The notes beneath the pieces were generated by a model that made no database searches, was not told the origin of the DNA, and saw nothing but the letters and a program-made list of their open reading frames with translations. Shown one piece after another: positions 1-9,215 of a stretch of 64,000 nt of DNA. Source of the stretch: Candidatus Poribacteria bacterium. GTDB lineage: Bacteria > Poribacteria > WGA-4E > WGA-3G. The stretch lies in assembly GCA_958295815.1 (NCBI GenBank), contig OY282374.1:62001-126000 (forward strand), given 5' to 3'. Position 1 is the first letter of the stretch. The number at the start of each line of letters is the position of its first letter. Made by a program: the position numbers and the translations under genes.

Positions 1-160
1 CAATGTCTTGAGCGATGAGACGTTTCGCACCATCACCGATTGCTATCATGCACAGGACACTGGCGATCCCGATGAAGATACCGAGAATAGATAAGCCTGA
101 ACGGAGCGGATTTTGCGCAAGATGGGCAATACCTGAAGAAATAGCGTCAAGTAGTTTCAT
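1..160 (-). CDS. ABC transporter permease, MacB/FtsX type (N-terminal part only)
   Basis: Only the first 53 codons are inside the window; the gene continues beyond base 1. The start is the ATG complementary to 158-160. The visible protein begins MKLLDAISSGIAHLAQNPL and continues R-S-G-L-S-I-L-G-I-F-I-G-I-A-S-V. This is the usual cytoplasmic leader and first membrane segment of MacB-type permeases (the 'NPLRS..LS.LGI.IG' pattern), followed by A-I-G-D-G-A-K, also family-typical. These permeases work with a separate MacB-like ATPase to move lipoproteins, peptides or antibiotics across the envelope. No strong Shine-Dalgarno sequence precedes the start. Family assignment is good; substrate unknown. 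Confidence 0.7.
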   Translation of the reverse strand, partial: MKLLDAISSGIAHLAQNPLRSGLSILGIFIGIASVLCMIAIGDGAKRLIAQDI

Positions 161-599
161 TTTTTGATAAAGAGTATATTCCGTAGTGTTCCTCGGTCAA
201 ACCGAGCGATTATGATTTTGGGGAGATCTGTCTTCTGAAATCGCAGTTATGTTCGGAATTTATGAGCCTTGCTTTTCTATTATTAATGACACAATTTTAA
301 AGCGAAGCGGGTGCATAATCTTAAGTCAAGCCTACATTGGAGTAAATCTTAGCTTGTGAGCAGCCAGAAACGTTCCGATAGAGTTAAAATCGGGTTGATT
401 AGGAAAGTGGTAAATTTAGAGGTGATTTTCACCTGTATGTCCGCGTGGATGCACTTTTAACGGGTTCAACGAGTTTAACTCAATGGATCACAGGTGTTTA
501 AATCTCGTTTTCGCTTGAGAATTCAGAAATATTTTTTGATTTTAGTGCTTAGGAGTTTCTGGGATATGTAGAATGGGAAGAAACAGGAGGAAAGGCGGT
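161..599. other. Non-coding stretch between permease and larC
   Basis: I see no gene in these 439 bases. They hold two small dyads, CTCGGT-caa-ACCGAG (192-206) and AGGTGA-ttt-TCACCT (420-434). The permease promoter, reading leftward, must lie in the left half, but no convincing -35/-10 pair stood out. Confidence 0.5.
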
Positions 600-1919
600 T
601 TATTGGGTTTCAGGGTGATCTATGCGGGCAACAGGAGGAAGATTACTGAGTACCTCGGCGTAGATTTGTCGAAGGGGGATGTTGTTTTGTTCGGCGAGCC
701 GTTTGCAATCTTCATATTCTGGGACAGTTTTGATAAGCGTACCGTTGAGATACCCGCGTTTCGCTTGGATCGCGCCCCACTGCGTTTCGACTTGTATAAA
801 ATCTCGACGCAGCTTGACCCGATCTGCAGAAGAGAGTCGGACACCGAATGTCGTGGTTTCTGTAAGAAGTAGTTCGATGAGTGCGTCCCGACAGACAGTC
901 GGACAGAGGACGGTGATCTGCGTTGCCGGTCTATTCTTCTTCATGAAGGTAGGTGTAAGAAAAACATCAAGGGCACCTTTTTCAAAGAGTTGTGTCGTGA
1001 CGTACCCAGTAATTTCGGGTGACATATCGTCTACATTGGTTTCGATGATGTCAACGCTATCGGTTTCAGCGTGATGATGCGTTTTATGTGAATCGCTGTC
1101 GGAGATTTTTTCACCGAGGCAGAGGCGGAGGAGGTTTGGACGTTGTTCAAGGTCCCGTGTACCGGCACCATATCCGACGCGATCCAACCGCATGTGCGGC
1201 ATGACTCCGAATTCTTGTGATAGGGTTGTAATGAGAGCTGCGCCAGTCGGCGTGACCAATTCCTTCGGAATATCGGTTTGTTGTATTGGGACGCCTTGTA
1301 GGAGTTCCATCGTGCCGGGGACAGGCACGGGCATGAGACCGTGTGCGCATCGGACGAAACCTCTGCCGAGAGAGAGCGGTGAGGCGTAAACTGCGTCGAC
1401 TTCCAGGTGTGCTAAACCGATAACCGATCCGACGATGTCCACGATTGAGTCGATTCCGCTTACCTCGTGGAGATGAACTTTCGCTTTGGTGGTGTTGTGG
1501 ACCTTTGCCTCCGCATCGGCGAGCCTGTCAAAGACATTTTTCGTGGTGTCCCGAATCTCCGAATCTAAATCGCTGTCATCGAGCAATTTGAAAATTTCTG
1601 AGAGATGACGACTCGGTCCGTGCTCGTGATGATCGTGGTGATGTCCATGGCTATGATTATGTTCGTGATGGTGGTGTCCATGGTTGTGGTCATGTTCTTG
1701 CGGATCATCGGCGTGTGCTGGGTGCACTTCCACAATCGCTCGGGTGCCGGTGATGCCGTGTTTTACTGCCTTTTCAAAGTGCAAGCTAAACTCGGCATCA
1801 AGTTTGAGGGTCGCCAGTCCGGTTGTGAGGACTTCCGATGGCACCCCTGCATCGACAAGGGCACCGAGTGTCATATCGCCGCTGATGCCTGAGAAGCAGT
1901 CGAAGTAGGCGATTTTCAC
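600..1919 (-). CDS. larC: LarC, nickel insertion protein of the nickel-pincer cofactor pathway
   Basis: 439 residues, the usual length for LarC (formerly DUF111). The family inserts nickel into the pyridinium dithiocarboxylate cofactor in a CTP-dependent reaction, producing the nickel-pincer nucleotide used by lactate racemase (LarA) and relatives. The N-terminus M-K-I-A-Y-F-D-C-F-S-G-I-S-G-D-M is the family signature. Residues about 70-105 form a striking histidine-rich stretch (HDHNHGHHHHEHNHSHGH and on), a probable nickel-binding or storage arm. The later E-T-N-V-D-D-M-S-P-E segment is also typical. The start is GTG, with an AAGGAG site 9 bases upstream. larA, larB and larE are not in the window, so the target enzyme is unknown. 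Confidence 0.92.
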   Translation of the reverse strand: MKIAYFDCFSGISGDMTLGALVDAGVPSEVLTTGLATLKLDAEFSLHFEKAVKHGITGTRAIVEVHPAHADDPQEHDHNHGHHHHEHNHSHGHHHDHHEHGPSRHLSEIFKLLDDSDLDSEIRDTTKNVFDRLADAEAKVHNTTKAKVHLHEVSGIDSIVDIVGSVIGLAHLEVDAVYASPLSLGRGFVRCAHGLMPVPVPGTMELLQGVPIQQTDIPKELVTPTGAALITTLSQEFGVMPHMRLDRVGYGAGTRDLEQRPNLLRLCLGEKISDSDSHKTHHHAETDSVDIIETNVDDMSPEITGYVTTQLFEKGALDVFLTPTFMKKNRPATQITVLCPTVCRDALIELLLTETTTFGVRLSSADRVKLRRDFIQVETQWGAIQAKRGYLNGTLIKTVPEYEDCKRLAEQNNIPLRQIYAEVLSNLPPVARIDHPETQ

Positions 1920-1942
1920 GTCGTTACGCTCCTTCTGTGTTT

Positions 1943-3580
1943 TTAGGAATCCTGAAGCAACTGTTGTAGCAAAGATTTAGAGTCGTGGCGTTTGAGTTTG
2001 CCGATTGCTTCAGCCTCTATCTGCCGGACGCGCTCCCTACTAATTCGGAGTTTGTCGCCGATGTCTGCCAGCGTGTATTCCGTGCCGTCCATCAAGCCGT
2101 ATCGGAGAATAATTACTTGCGTCTCGCGGGGGTTGAGTTTCCGGTTGAGGACTTCGGTGATAACCTCTACTTTAGCGTAGTCAAGCAAGTAGTTTTCAGG
2201 TGTAATTTGGGACTGATCCGGAATGAGTTCGGAAAAGGACCCGTCCGGGGAATCGTCATTAATCGGAGCATCGAGCGGAACGGGATCCCTGGTGGCATTG
2301 AAGATTTCCAAGACCTTTTTCTCTGTGAGTTCAACTGTGTTAGCAATTTCCCGCGTGGTCGGTTCGCGTCCGAGTTCAGTCGTTAGGTCGGATTGCGCCT
2401 GCTTAATGGCACGACGCGCTTCACCGATATAGCAGGGCACTCGAATCATTTGTCCCTGTTGGTCGAGCGCGCGTTTGATGGATTGCATGATCCACCAAGT
2501 CGCGTAAGTGCTGAACCGGAAGCGGAGCGTGTGGTCGAACTTATCCACCGCTCGCATCAATCCAAGACTCCCTTCCTGCATCAAATCGAGGAAGGTTAGT
2601 GATGTCTTGCTAAAATGGTGTTGTTTTGCGATGCTGGCTACAAGTCGGAGATTGGCTTCTACAATTTTGAGTTTAGTGCCGTGTGTAACCTGATCAGCCG
2701 CTTCCAATTGGCTCAACACCCACTTGATATGTCCGAATTCGCTCTGCACATCTTCAAGGATGAAGAGAAGTGTGCGTGGGTTCCAAGAGGTAGCGGCGCG
2801 TTCTGGAGACATAGCAACCGGCAGTGTTTCTAAAAGTGCTGTTATCTCACAGCAGATAACGTCCAATTCTTGGAACATTTCTGCCTCTTGTTCGGCATCG
2901 AGTGGGACTGCGTCCATAAAGCGGAGATCGCGTTCCAGAGGCACTTCTACAGGCAGTAGCGTTTTACCTTGCTCTGGCGGTTCCACCGTTTCTTCATTAG
3001 AGGTGTTGATGCTGTTCCGGATCATTTTACGAGCGGACGCTCGGAATTCGGAACCGCGCTTTGTGTTGCTATCGTCAATAGCTTTCAACAGCCCAAGGCT
3101 TCCTGCCTGTATCAATTCGGACGGTGATGTTGTATCAACATATTTTTTCAGAAGATGTAAGTTGCCCTCGAAGATTTTCCACCGTATCTCTTTTAACAAA
3201 TTCGCTTTCGCTTCTAATTTTTCCAATAAGACGCCGAGTGCTTGAATTTCGGCGCGGAGCTGATCTATGATTAATCCGTGTTCTGATTGTACAGGGTCAA
3301 ATTTGTGCCTACCACCGTTGGTGAGGTTCTCGGTAAGGTTAAGTGATGTGAGTATCCATCCTGGGAATTGATTTAGCGCAGTCGCAAACATCCGGAGACC
3401 TTCTTGATATTTTTCAAAAAGGGCGGTCTCTTGCTTAGGATTAAGCAGAGGGGTTTTTGCTATCTTCTGTAGGTATGCAAAGGTTTCGTCCCTTGGTGAT
3501 TCTGTTGGGGTCTCATCCTTCTCTTCGTCCTCTTCAAAAAATTCTGCTTCGACCGGATATACCGGGTAATAGTTTTTCAT
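1943..3580 (-). CDS. RNA polymerase sigma factor, RpoD/SigA type, with a duplicated 1.2-2 block
   Basis: 545-residue sigma-70 family protein that directs RNA polymerase to promoters. Canonical region 2 is at about 302-372 ([48 protein letters not shown]), region 3 at about 373-455 and region 4 with its helix-turn-helix at about 495-535 ([19 protein letters not shown]). The acidic N-terminus is followed by a region 1.2-like segment at 31-75. Oddity: residues 130-192 ([40 protein letters not shown]) look like a second, degenerate region 2, and 216-255 like a second region 1.2, implying a tandem duplication of about 170-185 residues. A GAGG site precedes the ATG. It may be the primary sigma factor or a group 2 paralogue. 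Confidence 0.92.
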   Translation of the reverse strand: MKNYYPVYPVEAEFFEEDEEKDETPTESPRDETFAYLQKIAKTPLLNPKQETALFEKYQEGLRMFATALNQFPGWILTSLNLTENLTNGGRHKFDPVQSEHGLIIDQLRAEIQALGVLLEKLEAKANLLKEIRWKIFEGNLHLLKKYVDTTSPSELIQAGSLGLLKAIDDSNTKRGSEFRASARKMIRNSINTSNEETVEPPEQGKTLLPVEVPLERDLRFMDAVPLDAEQEAEMFQELDVICCEITALLETLPVAMSPERAATSWNPRTLLFILEDVQSEFGHIKWVLSQLEAADQVTHGTKLKIVEANLRLVASIAKQHHFSKTSLTFLDLMQEGSLGLMRAVDKFDHTLRFRFSTYATWWIMQSIKRALDQQGQMIRVPCYIGEARRAIKQAQSDLTTELGREPTTREIANTVELTEKKVLEIFNATRDPVPLDAPINDDSPDGSFSELIPDQSQITPENYLLDYAKVEVITEVLNRKLNPRETQVIILRYGLMDGTEYTLADIGDKLRISRERVRQIEAEAIGKLKRHDSKSLLQQLLQDS

Positions 3581-3652
3581 CTCCTCACCTCACTGTTGAC
3601 TTCATCTCTCAAATGAGATATTTTCTAATGTCAGGTTAACACGATAAATATT

Positions 3653-3671
3653 AAAAAAGGTTTACCTTTTT
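3653..3671. promoter_or_regulatory. Inverted repeat upstream of the sigma factor gene
   Basis: The sequence AAAAAGG-tttA-CCTTTTT forms a near-perfect dyad about 75 bases upstream of the sigma factor start and about 110 bases before the divergent pentapeptide gene. It lies in the shared promoter region and could be an operator; function is inferred only from position. Confidence 0.3.
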
Positions 3672-3780
3672 ATTCGGTATATGGTATGCTATTAAGCGTA
3701 ACCTGCTCGTATATTTTCTTAATAGAAATATTGGCTTGCAAGCAGCCCCTAAAACGCCGTATAACGATTGGAGACAGTTA

Positions 3781-4356
3781 ATGGCTCAACTTACACAAAA
3801 TGAAATAATAAAAAAATGTCAAGCCGGTGAATCTCTTTCTGGAGAAAATCTTGCAAACTTAGATTTAGCGAATCAACCGCTCGCGGGTATTGATTTATCA
3901 GAAGCGGATTTGAGCGGTGCCGATCTGCGAAACGCGGATTTAACGGAAGCAAATCTAAACGATGCGAACCTCACTGGTGCGAACCTTTCCGGGGCAACTT
4001 TACAGCGAACCTATCTTGTCGGTTCTAATTTAACGGATGCCAACCTTGAGGAAGCCAGTCTATGTGGTGCGTTCCTCAGTGGGAGTCTGCTCTGTAGTAC
4101 GAACTTCCGACGTGCGGATTTGCGCCGTGCTACCCTTGGCTGTCCAAGATGTGAAATGCCCGGACAATTCGGTTCACTCACCAGTTTTGAGAACGCTAAC
4201 CTTGAAGAGACAATCTTCGGTGAAATCAAACTGAAAGGCATTATCTTGCTGGGTGCTAATTTCAAAGATGCCTACCTATACGAGGTGGATCTCTCCGAGG
4301 CTGTCTATCGCGAGGCTGATCTCGAAGGTGCTATCACAAAAAAAGGCAGAAATTAG
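3781..4356 (+). CDS. Pentapeptide-repeat protein
   Basis: 191 residues. After about 30 ordinary residues come consecutive pentapeptides of the A(D/N)LXX type (LSEADLSGADLRNADLTEAN, then LNDANLTGANLSGA and further, more diverged copies), which fold as a right-handed quadrilateral beta helix. Such proteins are often binding scaffolds, and a few mimic DNA to protect gyrase. A short insertion with two cysteines (C-P-R-C) interrupts the helix near residue 125. I start at ATG 3781 because GGAG lies 7 bases upstream; an in-frame TTG at 3736 lacks such a site. The gene is divergent from the sigma factor gene. Specific role unknown. Confidence 0.85.
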   Translation: MAQLTQNEIIKKCQAGESLSGENLANLDLANQPLAGIDLSEADLSGADLRNADLTEANLNDANLTGANLSGATLQRTYLVGSNLTDANLEEASLCGAFLSGSLLCSTNFRRADLRRATLGCPRCEMPGQFGSLTSFENANLEETIFGEIKLKGIILLGANFKDAYLYEVDLSEAVYREADLEGAITKKGRN

Positions 4357-4551
4357 ATTGCTGATCTGTTCTGTCGCCTCTATTATTCCGTGCCGATCTG
4401 TGAGCGTGGTTGTATTTAGCATTAGGAGATCGAACTGAGACACGCGATCAATTTGCCCGCGTTTTTCTAATATATGTGACGTTAGCAAAGGCAAGAGGTT
4501 TACCTAAATTTCATTTTTTTTTCGATATGTGATTACCTACTGCAATTAAAA

Positions 4552-6465
4552 TCATTTAAATTGCATATCGCAGAGTTTTTTATATAATCCACCCATTGCC
4601 AACAATGTTTCGTGTGTTCCGGTTTCCAGAATTTCGCCATCCTTGATAACGAGAATATTATCGGATCGGATGACAGTTGAAAGTCGATGTGCGATAATGA
4701 AACTCGTTCTGCCCTCCATCAAATTCGCTAAGGATTTCTGAATAAGTGCCTCCGACTGTGTGTCGAGAGAGGAGGTTGCCTCGTCTAAGACGAGGATTGG
4801 TGCGTCCTTTAGGATTGCACGTGCGATGGACAAACGTTGCTGTTCGCCGCCAGAGAGTTTCATACCCGCCTCTCCTGTTTGGGTCGCATAGCCTTCTTGA
4901 GTTCTTGTGATAAAATCGTGTGCGTTTGCCCGCTTTGCTGCTGCAATGATTGCTTCGTCAGTTGCCCCAGGACATCCATAGCGAATATTTTCCAGAATAG
5001 TGCCATCAAATAGGAACGTATCCTGCGGAACGAGCGCAATGTTTTGTCGCAACGACGCCAAATTTACTTCAGAAATTGGCATATCGTCGATCAAAATCCT
5101 TCCAGAACTCACCTCATAGAAACGCAAGAGCAGATTGAGAAGCGTTGTTTTTCCACTTCCACTCGGTCCGACAAGTGCTACGACTTCCCCCGGTTTCGCC
5201 TCAAAAGTTACATTTTTAATCACAGATCTTGGTGTTTCTTGCCGGTTTTCTGTATTTGCTGTTGAAGATTGTGTATAGGCGAAAGACACATCCTGAAATG
5301 TAACGGCACCGCGAACATTTTGCAATTTGATACCGTTCTCCGATTTTTCCGTAGCAAGGTTGCGTATGCCTTCCGTGTCCCGTGTCTCTGGTCCGAAGTC
5401 GAGAAGGTAAAAAATTCGTTCCGCAGAAGCGAGACACTGCTGTAAGGCACTGTTGACGTTGCCAATCGTCTTAATTGGTTTGAACATCAAACCTACCATC
5501 GCTATATATCCGATAAACCATCCTATAGAGAGTTGTCCGGTAATCACCTGCCAGCAGCCCAACCCGAAAACAGTTGCAATGCCGAGAGCACTTAACCATT
5601 CAATCGTCGGTGGTAGAAGTGCTGCGAAGCGAGCACGTTGCATCGCTGAACGGTATTGGCTCTGGGTAATGGATTGAAAGCGTCCAGTTTCTGCTTGTTC
5701 CGCCGTGAAACTTTTGATAATCTTGATACCGAAGAGGGTCTCTTTGAGTTGAGAATAGATGTCAGCACTCTGTTGTTGGATCTCTGTGCTGGCAGTGCGA
5801 ATTTTTGCCCCCACGAAAGTGATAAGATAAGCGAGAAGTGGAAGAACCAGCAAGACAAAGACGGTAAGGTTGAAACTTTTAATGAACATGACAGAGAGAA
5901 AGACGGGAACAAGGACAGCGGCACGTATGATATTTGCCATCGCGGCGACAAGGGTCTGCCATACCCGAACGTCGTCAGTGATGCGGGTCATGAGGTCGCC
6001 AGAGCGTTCTTCTCGTAAAACCCCCAATGGGGCGGATACAATTCGCTGGTAGAGTGCATTCCGTAACCGGAAAGCGAGTTTATGTCCGACACGCGCCATC
6101 ACATAATCGTTGCCGTAAACGAAAAATCCTTTGATGAAAACAAGAACGAGCACGCCGCCAAGCAACCAGAGAAAGACTTTGAGCGCATCACTGGCACTTG
6201 CCAACGTTATTTCAAAACCGTCGAAGGCGAGTATACCTTCGCGCTGGAACTCGAAATAGCGGATGGATACAGGTTCGTCAAATAGGTTGCCATCAACGAC
6301 TTTAAGGGCGTTAACGGTATCGGCGAAAATTTGGATAGCCCCTAAGTCGCATACGGCAACTACTAAGGCACAAGCCATTGCTAAGAGGATAGAACCGGTA
6401 TAGGGGGTATGATACCGCACAAATCGGGCGAAGGTCTGATTTTTCGCGAAAGATTTTTTGTCCAT
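4552..6465 (-). CDS. ABC exporter with fused membrane and ATPase domains, MsbA-like
   Basis: 637 residues. The N-terminal half has six membrane segments (ABC_membrane type). The C-terminal half carries Walker A (GPSGSGKTTLLN), the Q-loop, signature LSGGEQQRLSIARA, Walker B (ILVLDEATSS) and the H-loop histidine (IIAHRLSTV). Homodimeric exporters of this kind flip lipids such as lipid A core, or export drugs and peptides. An unusual periplasmic loop of about 60 residues between segments 1 and 2 contains a tyrosine-rich stretch. I start at ATG 6465, two bases after the stop of the kinase gene, since an earlier in-frame start would overlap that gene. MsbA-type function fits the envelope genes nearby but is inferred. 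Confidence 0.88.
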   Translation of the reverse strand: MDKKSFAKNQTFARFVRYHTPYTGSILLAMACALVVAVCDLGAIQIFADTVNALKVVDGNLFDEPVSIRYFEFQREGILAFDGFEITLASASDALKVFLWLLGGVLVLVFIKGFFVYGNDYVMARVGHKLAFRLRNALYQRIVSAPLGVLREERSGDLMTRITDDVRVWQTLVAAMANIIRAAVLVPVFLSVMFIKSFNLTVFVLLVLPLLAYLITFVGAKIRTASTEIQQQSADIYSQLKETLFGIKIIKSFTAEQAETGRFQSITQSQYRSAMQRARFAALLPPTIEWLSALGIATVFGLGCWQVITGQLSIGWFIGYIAMVGLMFKPIKTIGNVNSALQQCLASAERIFYLLDFGPETRDTEGIRNLATEKSENGIKLQNVRGAVTFQDVSFAYTQSSTANTENRQETPRSVIKNVTFEAKPGEVVALVGPSGSGKTTLLNLLLRFYEVSSGRILIDDMPISEVNLASLRQNIALVPQDTFLFDGTILENIRYGCPGATDEAIIAAAKRANAHDFITRTQEGYATQTGEAGMKLSGGEQQRLSIARAILKDAPILVLDEATSSLDTQSEALIQKSLANLMEGRTSFIIAHRLSTVIRSDNILVIKDGEILETGTHETLLAMGGLYKKLCDMQFK

Positions 6466-6467
6466 AC

Positions 6468-7535
6468 TTAGTTGGGCATAAGCGTCAATTTGTAGTCCCC
6501 GAATTGGATAGCACAAGCCTGTTTCGCAGCGTCGCCACCGTTTGAAAATGGGCAGCAGATACTGAATTCTCGCTTTTGAAAGTCGACAGCCTCGATTACT
6601 CCTATAGCATCAGTGTTGCCAGATGCACTACTGATGAGTCCAACTAAGCGGCGTTCAAAGTAAGCACGGACTTCTGCTGTAACGCTCGTCAAACTTAAAT
6701 AGTCTTTAATGTGAGTGATAGTCGCTTTGGAAAGAGGTTTTGATACAACGAGGCATACAGTGCGAGGTCCCCATTCAGCGTAATGAACCTGTGTTTCAGC
6801 AAGTCCGGAGAGAATTTCGAGTTCTTTCTCATTTGCGGGACGTCCGATAAAAAAGGGGATTCGTCCACCGCGAATCTGTTCAAAAGGTATCTGTTGCACA
6901 CTGCTCTCAGAGAAATAGGCGTCGAATCGTGCTTTTCGATACCGACTGCGGGCGTTACTGCTTTTTGATCGAACGCTGCGGTGTGGACGGAGATAATGAA
7001 CGTCAATCCACTCTTGTTGGTTATAGCACGCCGTTATCTGCTCCAATTCGGTAGAACGACCGATGCCGATCAGATGGTTAGGTCTAATGAGTTCAATTTT
7101 GTGTTGCTTGAGAGAGACAGCCTGAGGGTCATGGATGTAGCCGGTCGTGTCAACGACAATGAAATCGGCGTCGGTTTTACGCGCACTGTCTACCATCAAG
7201 CGTGTGCCTGTTAGTGTTTCAAGATAGCGTGAACGTGGTGACAAATCACCGACGAAATAGAGTTGATCGGCGGTGCCATCGAATTGGGCGGGTCCTGTGT
7301 CTGTTGCGAAGGATTTCATCCCGATTGTTGTTGGGGGTCCGATTTGGGATTGCCCGACATCTGCATCCACAAGAGTGGTTTTTAAGCCTTGCGTAAGGGC
7401 AGATTCCACTAAGAAGCGGCAAAAGGTTGTTTTTCCAGCATCGGTTGCACCTATGACAAGTACAATCTGTTGAGGCTTGACAATGCGATTCGCGAGTTTT
7501 TGCCAATCCTGATTAACCTGGTACGTGCCGTTCAT
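6468..7535 (-). CDS. Clp1/Grc3-like polynucleotide 5'-kinase (P-loop protein)
   Basis: 355 residues. The P-loop is VIGATDAGKTTFCRF, followed by VDADVGQSQIGPP and the Walker B-like segment FIVVDTTGYIHD, the arrangement of Clp1/Grc3/Nol9 polynucleotide kinases that phosphorylate RNA or DNA 5'-hydroxyl ends with ATP. A lid-like arginine-rich segment (R-S-V-R...R-S-R-Y-R-K-A-R-F-D-A-Y-F) near residue 195 matches the Clp1 lid pattern. The family is well known from eukaryotes and archaea; bacterial members are less studied. The start at ATG 7535 has GAGG 6 bases upstream; the longer frame to 7592 would overlap sppA. It lies in a tight minus-strand run between sppA and the exporter. The RNA or DNA substrate is unknown. 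Confidence 0.75.
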   Translation of the reverse strand: MNGTYQVNQDWQKLANRIVKPQQIVLVIGATDAGKTTFCRFLVESALTQGLKTTLVDADVGQSQIGPPTTIGMKSFATDTGPAQFDGTADQLYFVGDLSPRSRYLETLTGTRLMVDSARKTDADFIVVDTTGYIHDPQAVSLKQHKIELIRPNHLIGIGRSTELEQITACYNQQEWIDVHYLRPHRSVRSKSSNARSRYRKARFDAYFSESSVQQIPFEQIRGGRIPFFIGRPANEKELEILSGLAETQVHYAEWGPRTVCLVVSKPLSKATITHIKDYLSLTSVTAEVRAYFERRLVGLISSASGNTDAIGVIEAVDFQKREFSICCPFSNGGDAAKQACAIQFGDYKLTLMPN

Positions 7536-7581
7536 CTTTTGCCTCGTGATGGCTTGGTTTCCGACGGGAAGTCCGAAGCAT

Positions 7582-8448
7582 TTAATTGCCAAGACTTAGT
7601 TCATAGCGAAATGTGACTCCGGGAAGGCTGAACATCTCATCTAAAGCGGATGTCGGTTTAATTCCGAAGAGTTGTTCAAGCAGAGATTCCTTTTTCTGCT
7701 TACGCACGACTTTCGGTTTGCCATCGATATTTGCTAATTCTGCGGCGTGTTCGATCGCCTCGGGGAGGTTGCCGATCCGATCTAAGAGTTTTGAGTCGAG
7801 TGCCTGCTGCCCAGAAAAAATTCGTCCGTCTGCGAGTTCAACAATTTCGGGACGACTCAGAAGGCTTTTTCGTGCTTCAAAGATTGTATCCACGAATTGA
7901 TTGTAGACATCGTCCACGGTGGCTTGGAGAACAGCCTGTTCTTCCTCTGTCAGTTCACGGAAGGGTGAACCGGTGTCTTTGAATTTACCACTTTTAATAA
8001 CTTGGTGTTCTAATCCGATTTTATCGTATAAGCCTTTCAGTCGGGTGAATTGCATGATAACGCCGATGCTACCGGTTAGTGTGCCCGGGTTTGCCATGAT
8101 TGTATCAGCGGCGCATGCAACATAATAGCCGCCAGACGCTGCGGTGCCACCCATTGAGGCGACTATTGGCTTATCTATCTTCTGTAATTCGCTGTAGATT
8201 TCTTGGACTGGGGCGACGCTACCGCCAGGTGTATCGATGCGAAGTACAATCGCCTTGATGCTTGGATCATCGCGATAGGTATGAATGAGTTTGATCGTCT
8301 CATCCGATTTTGTGATAATTCCAGTAATGTCTACCACCGCGACCTTCTGTCCAATGGATGTGCCACCGTCCATTGAACGAAAAATTAGTATCAAGAAGAA
8401 CAGGGCAACGATAATTCCAAGTATGATAAAAACGCGTTTCTTTTTCAT
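7582..8448 (-). CDS. sppA: Signal peptide peptidase SppA, short form (family S49)
   Basis: 288-residue membrane-anchored serine protease that degrades cleaved signal peptides. One N-terminal membrane segment (about residues 5-24) is followed by the S49 domain. The nucleophile is Ser105 in GTAASGGYY and the general base is Lys157 in SGKFKDTGSP; the 52-residue spacing equals that of Bacillus subtilis SppA. The I-D-T-P-G-G-S motif is also present. The length fits the half-size bacterial and archaeal SppA that assembles as an octamer. A second, long-form SppA is encoded at 42639. It is followed closely by the polynucleotide kinase gene. Confidence 0.93.
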   Translation of the reverse strand: MKKKRVFIILGIIVALFFLILIFRSMDGGTSIGQKVAVVDITGIITKSDETIKLIHTYRDDPSIKAIVLRIDTPGGSVAPVQEIYSELQKIDKPIVASMGGTAASGGYYVACAADTIMANPGTLTGSIGVIMQFTRLKGLYDKIGLEHQVIKSGKFKDTGSPFRELTEEEQAVLQATVDDVYNQFVDTIFEARKSLLSRPEIVELADGRIFSGQQALDSKLLDRIGNLPEAIEHAAELANIDGKPKVVRKQKKESLLEQLFGIKPTSALDEMFSLPGVTFRYELSLGN

Positions 8449-8526
8449 TTTTTTTTACAAATCTAACCGATGGTCAGATCGTCGTTTTCTGATTGGTTTT
8501 ATCCTTTTTTCAGAGTAGGTAAGGGA

Positions 8527-9180
8527 TTATTGCCTTGTGATGATTACCCAGAGCGTTTTTAGCAACCACCCTATATCAGAGACAATGCTTTGTGTGGCAA
8601 CATAGTGGAGATCTAAGTCAAGTTTTTTTGGCATTAGCTCCGTTATGTAGTAGTGTTCTGCGTCCTGGTGTCCTTTGAGTTTCTCTTCCTCATCGCGATT
8701 AGCAAGTTGCGACGGTCCAGTCATTCCGGGTTTTACCTGTAAGACCTGCCGTTGCGTCTCCGTGTAGTGTTTGACATAAATAGGAGCTTCAGGACGTGGT
8801 CCAATGAGACTCATTTCGCCTCTTATAACGTTGATTAAGTTGGGAAGTTCATCCAGTTTTGTCCATCTCAGGAATCTGCCGATAGGTGTGACACGTGTGT
8901 CTCTGTAGGTTGTTAAGCTGCCTCCAATGCTATCAGCATTAACGACCATCGTTCTGAATTTGTACATTTCAAAGAGGGTTCCACCTTTGCCAACCCGCTT
9001 TGCTTTGTAAAACATGGGTCCCTTCGATTGTAATTTTGCGAGGATACCCCCAAGGAGGAGAAGCGGCGACGAGAGCAGGAGTCCGATGAGTGAAAAGAAG
9101 AAATCGAACGCTCGCTTAGTCCAGGTGTGCTTGAGTTTTATATCTTGAGTGCCTGCGGTTAAACTATCGGTATGTGGCAT
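8527..9180 (-). CDS. Undecaprenyl-phosphate sugar phosphotransferase (bacterial sugar transferase)
   Basis: 217-residue monotopic phosphoglycosyl transferase of the PglC/WcaJ C-terminal type. It has one reentrant hydrophobic helix near residues 22-48, then FYKAKRVGKGGTLFEMYKFR and further conserved blocks (WTKLDELPNLINVIRGEMSL, IGPRPEAP, VKPGMTGPSQL). The enzyme moves a sugar-1-phosphate from a nucleotide sugar to undecaprenyl phosphate, the first step in building a polysaccharide or O-antigen unit at the inner membrane. The short form without extra N-terminal membrane segments suggests PglC-like topology. It lies just downstream of the FlaA1/CapD-type gene, which probably makes its substrate. 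Exact sugar unknown. Confidence 0.9.
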   Translation of the reverse strand: MPHTDSLTAGTQDIKLKHTWTKRAFDFFFSLIGLLLSSPLLLLGGILAKLQSKGPMFYKAKRVGKGGTLFEMYKFRTMVVNADSIGGSLTTYRDTRVTPIGRFLRWTKLDELPNLINVIRGEMSLIGPRPEAPIYVKHYTETQRQVLQVKPGMTGPSQLANRDEEEKLKGHQDAEHYYITELMPKKLDLDLHYVATQSIVSDIGWLLKTLWVIITRQ

Positions 9181-9215
9181 TGCAGTCTTCCTATAAACAT
9201 ACCGTCCTTAGGGGT

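Noticed and set aside
4276..4494. Minus-strand open frame between the exporter and pentapeptide genes
   Set aside because: Overlaps the end of the pentapeptide gene and has no ribosome site or recognisable protein.
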